From positions 682,001 through 746,000 of the forward strand of contig JACKCM010000002.1 in NCBI GenBank assembly GCA_020634035.1: a stretch of DNA of 64,000 bases, in the 5' to 3' direction. Positions 34,132 through 40,701 of the stretch are shown piece after piece. The translations under genes and the position numbers were made by a program. How positions within the stretch are numbered: the stretch's first letter is position 1; the number at the start of each line of letters is the position of its first letter. The stretch comes from Candidatus Obscuribacterales bacterium (GTDB taxonomy: Bacteria > Cyanobacteriota > Vampirovibrionia > Obscuribacterales > Obscuribacteraceae). The notes beneath the pieces were generated by a model. That model was not told the origin of the DNA and did not search any database. It was given only the letters and a program-made list of their open reading frames with translations.

Positions 34132-34493
34132 CGCTAATCCTCATTTATGCTTATGCTTATGCTTGTTTTCTTGCTGATTTTAGGAATCCGACTATTTTAA
34201 ACTGTTCCAAATCGAAGTTATATATGTATCGGATATATGTTATCGGCAATATTTTGACAGAGAAAGCTCCGGATGGTTCATTGACAGCACACTAAGAATT
34301 ATTTTCTATTTCGGGAACAGTTTGGCACTGACCGCGTCTTCAGGCAAAGATGCCATTCTAGAAAGGCTCCTCTAAGTAAGTTAATCGTTTTTTGAAATTG
34401 ACGGTTGTTCGTCGCATGTAGGCAGTGACCTGGTTCTACTGGAACATGCACAACCCGATTTCTTTTCGGCTCAATTTTATAGGTACAGTGATT
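34132..34493. other. 362-base divergent intergenic region with short repeats
   Basis: It holds (TTATGC)3 at 34145-34162, a direct repeat of ATATATGTATCGG / ATATATGTTATCGG at 34220-34246, and TTGACA at 34254-34259 and 34281-34286. No matching -10 stands out. I see no gene; a 144-codon minus-strand frame over 34299-34733 is not credible. Confidence 0.5.
34220..34246. repeat. 13/14-base direct repeat ATATATG(T)TATCGG
   Basis: Two head-to-tail copies (34220-34232, 34233-34246) differ by one inserted T. They lie just upstream of TTGACA boxes in a divergent promoter region, so they may be regulator half-sites. Confidence 0.4.
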
Positions 34494-35141
34494 ATGGAAA
34501 CACCAGAAAAGAGAAGAAGCAAGAAGCTTGCGATGATTGCATTCAGTATGGTCGCGTTGATTTCGTTGAGTTCGGCTCAAGAGAGTTTTGCAATCTCGAC
34601 GGACTATAAAAAAGTTGCTGCAGTCACCCGCGATGCGCAGCTTTCTGGTGGTCAGATAGTCCAGGAGAAAGTGAAAATCGGTGATAAGGAGTTTCATGTC
34701 ACAAGGGCTCTGATCAAATCCAATCCTGAGCATGTATGGTCTTATCTTACCGACTATGACAAGGCTCCCGCCGTTTTCTCAAACCTCAAAAAGATTCGTT
34801 TATTAGACCAGAAGGATAATCGCAAGAAAGTAGAATTCGAGGTTGTCTCTCTCGGCGGACTGGTTAAGTATGACTATGTTCTCCATGTGGTGGAGAGCGA
34901 GCCGCACCAGATGGAGTGGAGTCGCGCCAGCGGTGCCTTTAAAGAGAATGACGGTTTCTGGTCTCTGGAGCCGGTAGAAGGTGGCAAGTACACCCTGGTC
35001 ACCTATGCCAAACACATTGACGGTGGGCTTTTTGTCCCTCGAATGATTGTCGATAAGCAGCTCAAAAGCACCATGCCAAATGTGATTTCTAATTTGAGAA
35101 GCGCTGTCGCCACCGATAAGAAGCGAATCGCCCAGAAGTAA
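34494..35141 (+). CDS. exported SRPBCC/START-like lipid-binding domain protein
   Basis: A 215-residue exported protein. The ATG at 34494 gives a basic start (METPEKRRSKK) and signal (LAMIAFSMVALISLS). A start at 34425 would add an implausible leader. The mature part looks like a SRPBCC (polyketide cyclase / START-like) domain: 'HVTRALIKSNPEHVWSYLTDYDKAP' pattern (a..pee.vw..ltDy...p), F..n.kk..ll, and later 'GFWSLEPVEGGKYTLVTY'. Such folds bind hydrophobic ligands. The export signal is less usual for this fold. It lies 47 bases before the Pcm gene on the same strand. Confidence 0.75.
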   Translation: METPEKRRSKKLAMIAFSMVALISLSSAQESFAISTDYKKVAAVTRDAQLSGGQIVQEKVKIGDKEFHVTRALIKSNPEHVWSYLTDYDKAPAVFSNLKKIRLLDQKDNRKKVEFEVVSLGGLVKYDYVLHVVESEPHQMEWSRASGAFKENDGFWSLEPVEGGKYTLVTYAKHIDGGLFVPRMIVDKQLKSTMPNVISNLRSAVATDKKRIAQK

Positions 35142-35188
35142 TTCTTTGCTAAACTGTAGATCGGCAGGGTCCTGTCCGAGGAAAGTGG

Positions 35189-35950
35189 ATGCAACTCTTC
35201 AACTGGCGGAAGCTCCTGGGGAGCATGACAGCTCTGGGTATGCTCTCATTCTCTTCCAGCGGCTGTGCCCAGGACAGAGTCACTGCTGACGGTGAAGAGG
35301 AGGCCGAAGCGATTCAGCTCAAGTACGACAGGCAGAACGATCAACTTGTTGCCGATCTTCGAGGCAAAGGAATAGTCAATGAGGCTGTCCTGAAAGCGCT
35401 TAGAGAGACACCGCGGCATCTCTTTGTGCCTGAATCCATTCGAGACTCGAGCTATGAAGATAACGCTCTTCCCATCGGCTTAAAACAGACGATATCGCAG
35501 CCCTATGTGGTTGCTTACATGACCGAGGTGCTACAGTTGGCGCCCGGGGATAGAGTTCTCGAAGTTGGTACCGGATCCGGTTATCAGGCTGCGATTCTGT
35601 CGAAACTGGTGAGCAAGGTCTATTCTATCGAGATTCTGGAGCCGTTGGCCCAGAGAGCGAGACTGGCACTCGATGCACTTTCGGTGGACAATGTTTTGAT
35701 TCGGGTGGGCGATGGCTACAAAGGATGGCCCGAACAGGCTCCTTACGACGCTATCATCGTCACCGCCGCACCAAAAGAGATACCGCAGGCTCTGGTGAAC
35801 CAGCTCAAAGAAGGCGGCAAAATGATAGTGCCGGTGGGCAAAGGAGATCTACAGTGGCTGGTTTTAATCACCAGAGAAAACGGCACGACAAAAGAGAAAC
35901 AGCTTATTCCCGTTCGCTTCGTACCTATGGTGCATGGATCAGAAAACTGA
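35189..35950 (+). CDS. pcm: protein-L-isoaspartate O-methyltransferase with lipoprotein-like N-terminus
   Basis: Pcm methylates isoaspartyl residues in aged proteins with SAM to start their repair. The 253-residue protein has the hallmarks: 'TPRHLFVPESIRDSSYEDNALPIG' pattern (tPRe.FVp......aY.d..lpig), QTISQPYVVA, SAM site 'VLEVGTGSGYQAAILS' and 'APYDAIIVTAAP'. Unusually, it starts with a signal (LLGSMTALGMLSFSSSGCAQD) whose SSGC could be lipidated, so it may work in the periplasm. Most Pcm proteins are cytosolic. Export is inferred from the N-terminus. Confidence 0.9.
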   Translation: MQLFNWRKLLGSMTALGMLSFSSSGCAQDRVTADGEEEAEAIQLKYDRQNDQLVADLRGKGIVNEAVLKALRETPRHLFVPESIRDSSYEDNALPIGLKQTISQPYVVAYMTEVLQLAPGDRVLEVGTGSGYQAAILSKLVSKVYSIEILEPLAQRARLALDALSVDNVLIRVGDGYKGWPEQAPYDAIIVTAAPKEIPQALVNQLKEGGKMIVPVGKGDLQWLVLITRENGTTKEKQLIPVRFVPMVHGSEN

Positions 35951-35972
35951 ACTCTAGAAAATCTATATCGAG

Positions 35973-36437
35973 TTAGCGATAAGATTTTTTCTTCTTACCG
36001 ATCTGGCCTTTCGGAGGTCTTACTTTGCCTGACCAGGAGTGGTGCTTTATCTTCCAGGCTCCGGATTCTCTGAGCATCTCTACCCGCACTGTGGCTTTGG
36101 TTACCTGCCCCCAGTCTTTGGCGTAGCCGGTGGCTTCGATAAAAGCCATGTCGCCGACAACCTCTTCTTTCTTTACGGTGAACTTGCCGATATAGCTCTT
36201 CTTGAGCTTTTCGAGCTGCTTTTGGGCTGCTTCACCCTGCAGGCTGAGCATATTGTTCCGGGTCCGGTCGATAAAGTAAGGCGCCACATCGTAGAGACTT
36301 CTGGCGTAGTAGACTCTGGCGAGATACTGTTTATAGATGTCGCTTGGCTTAAAGCCTCCTGCCAGGGCGGGCATTGTTGAGAATGAGAATGCCACCATTG
36401 CAAGAAGCGAGAATAGGAGGAAGATTTTTTTGTTCAT
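35973..36437 (-). CDS. small exported protein of unknown function
   Basis: A 154-residue exported protein. ATG 36437 gives MNKKIFLLFSLLAMVAFSFS and cleavage near ALA-G. An upstream start at 36503 would overlap ilvE by 52 bases. The mature part has a helical stretch and then a strand-rich region ('MAFIEATGYAKDW', 'VTKATVRVEMLRESGAWKIKHHSW'), reminiscent of SnoaL/NTF2-like or DUF4878-type folds, which I infer only from the VEMxRExGxWKI pattern. The tail is Lys-rich. It lies 14 bases after ilvE on the same strand. Confidence 0.7.
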   Translation of the reverse strand: MNKKIFLLFSLLAMVAFSFSTMPALAGGFKPSDIYKQYLARVYYARSLYDVAPYFIDRTRNNMLSLQGEAAQKQLEKLKKSYIGKFTVKKEEVVGDMAFIEATGYAKDWGQVTKATVRVEMLRESGAWKIKHHSWSGKVRPPKGQIGKKKKSYR

Positions 36438-36451
36438 AATCTTATTATGAC

Positions 36452-37405
36452 TTATCTCGCTCCGATTTTGTTTCCGGCAGCGGCATAAACAGGGGTGAGC
36501 CAATGGCTGTAGGCATCCATCTTGCCATGGGTGATAGCTTCATAGGTGTCGAGAATTCGTTTAGTAGTCGGCCCCATTTTGCCATCGGCTATCTTGCGTT
36601 TGTCGACTTCCACAACCGGTACTACCTGGGCTCCGGTGCCGCAGAAAAACAGTTCGTCGGCGGTGTAGAGTTCGCTTCTGTCTATCTTTCTCTCTTTGAC
36701 CGTGATACCGAATTCTTTTTGGGCAAATTCGGCGATAGTATTTCTGGTGATACCGACCAGTATGTTTTCGTAACTCGGTGGTGTTATCAGCTCTCCATTT
36801 TTGACCATGTAGATATTCATGGCGGAGCCTTCTGCAACATGGCCGTTCTGGTCAAGGACGATACAATCGTCGAAGCCCATATTATAGGCATCGGTCTTGG
36901 CCAGGGCAGTATTGGCGTAGGCTCCTGAGATTTTGGCTCGTGGAGGAATGGCATTGTCGTCGACCCGCCGCCAGCTCGATACCATCACCTTGAGACCGTC
37001 TTCGGCTTTGAAATAGGCACCGAAAGGTACTGTATAGATGAAGAATTCGGAAGGATTGTTCTGAAGACCGGGTCCTACCATGATGCTGGCTTTGTAGGCA
37101 AAGGGCCTTACATAGGTGTCGGTTTTAGGGGCGTTCTTTTTGAGCAGTTCGATGGTTAGATCGCAAAGCTCTTCTGCCGAGTGTTTGCACTCTATGTGCA
37201 AGATTTTGATGTTGTCCAGCATCCGCAGATAATGCTCTTTCATGCGAAATACGAAAAGTTCATTTTTTTCTTCGTTCCAGTAGGCTCGGATCCCTTCGAA
37301 GACTCCGGTGCCGTACTGAAGAGCATGGGTTCTGATGCTTATCTTCGCATCCTCTTCGGGCACTATCTCTCCCTGGAAAAATGCATAGGACTTATTCTCG
37401 GACAC
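36452..37405 (-). CDS. ilvE: branched-chain amino-acid aminotransferase
   Basis: A PLP class IV aminotransferase that interconverts Leu/Ile/Val and their 2-oxo acids. The start is GTG 37405 with GGGAG about 8 bases upstream, giving 317 residues, the usual length. The longer form to 37540 would overlap the TPR gene by more than 100 bases. Motifs: RTHALQYGTGVFEGIRAY, the PLP lysine in 'SGAYANTALAKTDAYNMGFDD' (ALAKTDA), DDCIVLDQNGHVAEGSAMN and a late 'ELFFCGTGAQVVPV'. D-amino-acid aminotransferase is excluded by the FEGIRAY motif. Confidence 0.94.
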   Translation of the reverse strand: MSENKSYAFFQGEIVPEEDAKISIRTHALQYGTGVFEGIRAYWNEEKNELFVFRMKEHYLRMLDNIKILHIECKHSAEELCDLTIELLKKNAPKTDTYVRPFAYKASIMVGPGLQNNPSEFFIYTVPFGAYFKAEDGLKVMVSSWRRVDDNAIPPRAKISGAYANTALAKTDAYNMGFDDCIVLDQNGHVAEGSAMNIYMVKNGELITPPSYENILVGITRNTIAEFAQKEFGITVKERKIDRSELYTADELFFCGTGAQVVPVVEVDKRKIADGKMGPTTKRILDTYEAITHGKMDAYSHWLTPVYAAAGNKIGAR

Positions 37406-37431
37406 GATATGCTCCCTTCTAATTGGTGGTT

Positions 37432-37944
37432 CTAAATCTGGTTCTTGCAGTGGGTCACTCGATCTTCCACAACTTTTCTTTTGCCTTCTTCCGGCTCGAG
37501 ATCTACATATTTCTGGAAGGATTCTGCCGCCGATTTCCATTCTTTGTCCTGCTCGCAGGAGACGCCCAGATAGTAGTGACCCCAGGCGTATTTAGGATCG
37601 ACTTCGGTGGACTTTCTGAACTCTGCCTTGGCTTCGGATAACTTTCCTTTTCTCTTCAGGGCTCTTCCCAGGGCGGTGTGGCAGGCTCCCGATTCGGGAT
37701 ACTTGCTTACCTTTGATGAGAAAATCTTGATCGCTTTGTCAGTATTGCCAATCTGCAGTTCATGAAAGCCTTTCTCCAGTTTCTTCTCGAAATCAGGCTC
37801 AGACTTGGCTGCTGCAGGCACTGCCTGAAAAGCGGAGATTGCAAGGAAAGCGGCAACGACGCTGAACGCCGTTGCCGCTTTGATTCCGTATTGCCGTGGA
37901 GAGTCGAAAGTTCCGGAGCTCTTTTTTCTTGCAGTGCTGTTCAT
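37432..37944 (-). CDS. exported TPR protein
   Basis: A 170-residue exported protein. The signal (about residues 20-45, ending PAAAK) follows a basic Ser/Lys start. Two to three TPRs cover about 60-160 ('ACHTALGRALKRKGKLSEAKAEF', 'AWGHYYLGVSCEQDKEWKSAAESF' patterns). AAGGAG lies 7 bases before the ATG. It is upstream of ilvE (26-base gap) on the same strand. Probably an envelope adaptor. Confidence 0.78.
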   Translation of the reverse strand: MNSTARKKSSGTFDSPRQYGIKAATAFSVVAAFLAISAFQAVPAAAKSEPDFEKKLEKGFHELQIGNTDKAIKIFSSKVSKYPESGACHTALGRALKRKGKLSEAKAEFRKSTEVDPKYAWGHYYLGVSCEQDKEWKSAAESFQKYVDLEPEEGKRKVVEDRVTHCKNQI

Positions 37945-38003
37945 TGCTTCTCCTTAATAGGTGCCAACTTGGGCTATTTCGACTCTCGTTGTCTTCTCCG
38001 GTC

Positions 38004-39080
38004 CTACTGAGTTGAGCTTGCGCTGGCAGACTCTTCAGTCGATTCGGCCCCTTTGGAATCAGAGCCGAGAACAGTACCGGTGACGGTGGCAGTTACTTTC
38101 TTGACCACATCGCCCACTCTCACGCCTGTACCATCGGAGATTTTACCGGTGGAAGAGGTGGCATCGACTTCGGTGAGGGCGATGGTGGCAACGGTCTTGA
38201 ACATCTCTTTGATTACTTTACCGCTGTCCGGGTCACGGATGGTTTTGTAGGCTCTTTCAACATGGAGTTTGTTGCCTATGGCAAGTCCGTTCTGTTTGCC
38301 GAGGTTGACGATCACGGTGTCGCCGGTCACATCGGCAATTTTGCCCTGGACATCGGCCTGGGCGATAGACTTATTGTCAGGAATGCGGTTTGCCATGGCG
38401 ATAAGCTGGGAACCGACAGCGTCGACGGCTTGCATGGTGGCTTCACCGGCGATAGAGGAAGCAAATCCGGAAGAGTCGAAGCCGGCATCGGCACCTGCTC
38501 CCCATATAGAAGCTCCGCTTCTGGTGGAGACACCGTCGCCATGGGTGGCGGCCAGGATCTCACCGGTGGCAGTGTCGACTATGCGCGCATCGATGGCAAC
38601 TTTGGCTTTACCTTTTTTGACTCGCATACCGCCGCCGAATCCGCCGAATCCACCTACATAAGGAATGTATCTGGTGGCGGCGCCAATACCGGCTCCTACG
38701 TTCATGCTCGAGTTCTCGAAGCCGAAGTGAGTTACGGTTCCGACAACGATGGCGTCCACGCTCAAGAGTTTACCGATTTTGATAGCGGTGGAGTTGTCGG
38801 CTCTATCCGATACCGAGAAATTCTGCTCTTTCAAAATCTGGTCGAGGATCTGTCTTTCTACCACCGAAAAGGTGCCGTCATTGACCAGTTTGGTGAGCAA
38901 AAGGGTGGTGATTCCTTTACCTACGTCGACTGTACCGACATAGCTCTGAACCGCCCCGTATTCAAAAGGCAGTACCGCTACACGCCGCTTGGCATCTGCT
39001 TTTGCCGGGGGCGCATAGATCAGAGTGGTCATTACAAAGGCAAGAGTCATAATGACCGAGCCGATTTTTCGAAAGTTCAT
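38004..39080 (-). CDS. CsgG/curli-assembly-like exported protein
   Basis: A 358-residue protein of the CsgG family. Signal peptide about residues 8-28 (ending KADA). The core opens with 'RRVAVLPFEYGAVQSYVGTVDVGKGI' (pattern vAVlpF......vG.....g), then 'LLTKLVNDGTFSVVERQILDQILKEQ' (TFsVvER..ld.il.Eq), 'DAIVVGTVTHFG' and 'VAIDARIVDTATGEILAA', all CsgG marks. In E. coli CsgG is an outer-membrane pore; here there is no lipobox Cys, so pore formation is uncertain. The C-terminus (about 260-345) adds a domain that reads like a FlgT/CsgG-associated beta region (KLHVERAYKTIRDPDSGKVI). Confidence 0.85.
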   Translation of the reverse strand: MNFRKIGSVIMTLAFVMTTLIYAPPAKADAKRRVAVLPFEYGAVQSYVGTVDVGKGITTLLLTKLVNDGTFSVVERQILDQILKEQNFSVSDRADNSTAIKIGKLLSVDAIVVGTVTHFGFENSSMNVGAGIGAATRYIPYVGGFGGFGGGMRVKKGKAKVAIDARIVDTATGEILAATHGDGVSTRSGASIWGAGADAGFDSSGFASSIAGEATMQAVDAVGSQLIAMANRIPDNKSIAQADVQGKIADVTGDTVIVNLGKQNGLAIGNKLHVERAYKTIRDPDSGKVIKEMFKTVATIALTEVDATSSTGKISDGTGVRVGDVVKKVTATVTGTVLGSDSKGAESTEESASASSTQ

Positions 39081-39173
39081 ATACCTATCCCCTGCTATTG
39101 ATGGTGATCGCCCGACTTCGAGGTCGCGTTGCGATGTATAAGATGATAGAAGAGTCTACTCAGGTCACTTTAG

Positions 39174-39203
39174 ATCATAAATACCAATTTTGCCTGATGT
39201 GAA
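39174..39203 (-). promoter_or_regulatory. candidate sigma-70 promoter of the CsgG-like gene
   Basis: On the minus strand TTCACA (-35, 39198-39203) and TATGAT (-10, 39174-39179) are separated by 18 bases, about 95 bases upstream of the start. Each box has one mismatch. Confidence 0.45.
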
Positions 39204-39217
39204 TTAAATGATACAGA

Positions 39218-39259
39218 AAAGACAGGCTCGCACCGGCAATTAGGAGTGAATCTGTCTTT
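39218..39259 (-). terminator. candidate terminator after the 39283-40236 gene
   Basis: AAAGACAG and CTGTCTTT form perfect 8-base arms with a 26-base loop, and on the minus strand the second arm leads into TTTTCTGT. The loop is long, so confidence is low. Confidence 0.3.
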
Positions 39260-39282
39260 CCGATCTTTTAAGTTGAAGCCAA

Positions 39283-40236
39283 CTATTTGTTGAGTTGTTT
39301 CTTGACCTTGGCGTGAGCGTCTTCCAGCGCCTTCTTCTCCATTTTCAAGACTTTGTCCATGGCTTGTAACTCAGCCTGCTTGGAAGAGGCAGAGGTGCTG
39401 GTTCCCTTGGTACTCTTATTTTTCACTAATCTCTTCTTGGGAGCACCTTTCAAGTGGGCACTGTAAGAGGCAAGCAGACCTTTGGCTTTTTTAGAATATC
39501 TGGACTTGGCAGGAATCTGCTTGAGCATAGCCACCGCTGTCGAATATTTGCCTTTGGAGGCGTTGGCTTCGGCGTTCTTGAGATTATCCAGGGCAGCTTT
39601 TTCAGAGGCAAATTCTTCCATCAAGCCACGCACGTTCTGAAAGTGAGGAGAGTCCGGGCTGACCATTCTAAGCGAGTTTATTGCCGCGTCATATTCTTCT
39701 GAGTCGGCCATTATCTGGGCACTGACGATTTTTTCTCGGGTATCGATTTCGACCTGAACCGCTCTTTCAATGGGTCCCATAGCTCGTTCGGCTGCTCCTT
39801 GAATCGCTTCTCTGGCAGCACTATCGACCAGGGCTTTGTTCAGGGGAGCTCCCGGGGTGAGGGAGAAATCCTGTTTGTACTGTTGAACCGCCACCGAAGA
39901 GAGGACCTGGCCGCCGGCGGTTTTTACCAGCACGGTTCCGTTATAGCGGATTTGACCGCTCATCTGGTCCATGAACTCTTTGATGTTGCATACCACATAC
40001 CAGTCAGGATTGACTGTGCTGAGGGCGACGTTGTTGTTCATCTCCAGCTGTCCTGAGATACGGTCGACTATCGATTGCTCGATGCCGCTTCCGCCGCCGC
40101 AGACCACAGCGATTCTTACCGGCGGCACCGCAGCCGATGCCGGGAGAAGACAGAAGACTGCGATTAGCGCTGACAGGCAGAGAGCCAGAGACTTCTTACA
40201 GACCTGCCGGATGATCTTTGATGATAGTGCTGACAC
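39283..40236 (-). CDS. exported protein with helical repeat C-terminus
   Basis: A 317-residue exported protein. GTG start with AAGGAG 7 bases upstream. Signal about residues 14-36 (ending PASAA). The N-terminal half opens with 'RIAVVCGGGSGIEQSIVDRIS', an alpha/beta start like CsgG or TolB N-domains. The C-terminal half has two helical repeats: 'YDAAINSLRMVSPDSPHFQNVR' and 'YSTAVAMLKQIPAKSRYSKKAK', similar to repeats at the C-termini of the kinases at 5962-10752 and 10776-12335. It lies next to the CsgG-like gene on the same strand. The tail is Lys-rich. Confidence 0.7.
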   Translation of the reverse strand: MSALSSKIIRQVCKKSLALCLSALIAVFCLLPASAAVPPVRIAVVCGGGSGIEQSIVDRISGQLEMNNNVALSTVNPDWYVVCNIKEFMDQMSGQIRYNGTVLVKTAGGQVLSSVAVQQYKQDFSLTPGAPLNKALVDSAAREAIQGAAERAMGPIERAVQVEIDTREKIVSAQIMADSEEYDAAINSLRMVSPDSPHFQNVRGLMEEFASEKAALDNLKNAEANASKGKYSTAVAMLKQIPAKSRYSKKAKGLLASYSAHLKGAPKKRLVKNKSTKGTSTSASSKQAELQAMDKVLKMEKKALEDAHAKVKKQLNK

Positions 40237-40259
40237 TGTTTTCTCCTTCTACTTTGTTT

Positions 40260-40676
40260 TTACTGACCGCGATCCATGGCCTGATTGGCCAGTTTATCAG
40301 CTTCTTTGTTCAGAGCCCGTTCAACATGGACAATGTGAAACTGGCTGAATTTGCGGGACAGTCCCTTGGCTGTTTCATATAAAGGTTTGAGGTTCTGGTT
40401 TTTGACCCTGTATTGACCGAGCATCTGTTTGACGATAAGCTCCGAGTCCATTCTCACTTCGACGTCGTCGACACCCAGCTCTAGAGCCTTCTCCAGACCG
40501 ATTATCAAGCCGGTATATTCGGCGTAATTATTGGTGTTGACCCCGAGAAATTTGTTGACTTCACCGATGGTTGCACCGTCTGCGCTTCTGTCCTTGACCA
40601 GGGCACCGGCCCCGGATGGTCCTGGATTGCCCCGGGAGCCACCGTCGGCATAGACTATTGCACTTTTGCTGCTCAC
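40260..40676 (-). CDS. rnhA: ribonuclease HI-family protein
   Basis: A 138-residue RNase H fold protein expected to cut RNA in RNA-DNA hybrids. Catalytic residues are in place: Asp in YADGGSRGNPGPSGAG (about 10), Glu in NNYAEYTGLIIGLEKAL, Asp in RMDSELIVKQ, and Asp in ALNKEADKLANQA. The short length without the basic handle loop matches the RnhA-like group of Gram-positives and cyanobacteria. GTG start with AGAGGT upstream. It follows alaS by 25 bases on the same strand, so they are probably one operon. Confidence 0.9.
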   Translation of the reverse strand: MSSKSAIVYADGGSRGNPGPSGAGALVKDRSADGATIGEVNKFLGVNTNNYAEYTGLIIGLEKALELGVDDVEVRMDSELIVKQMLGQYRVKNQNLKPLYETAKGLSRKFSQFHIVHVERALNKEADKLANQAMDRGQ

Positions 40677-40701
40677 TATGATCTACCTCTTCTTTTACTA
40701 G

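Noticed and set aside
34299..34733. 144-codon minus-strand frame
   Set aside because: It overlaps the start of the SRPBCC gene and is Cys/His-rich without pattern; likely chance.
38262..39101. 279-codon plus-strand frame
   Set aside because: It is antisense to the CsgG-like gene; no recognisable features.
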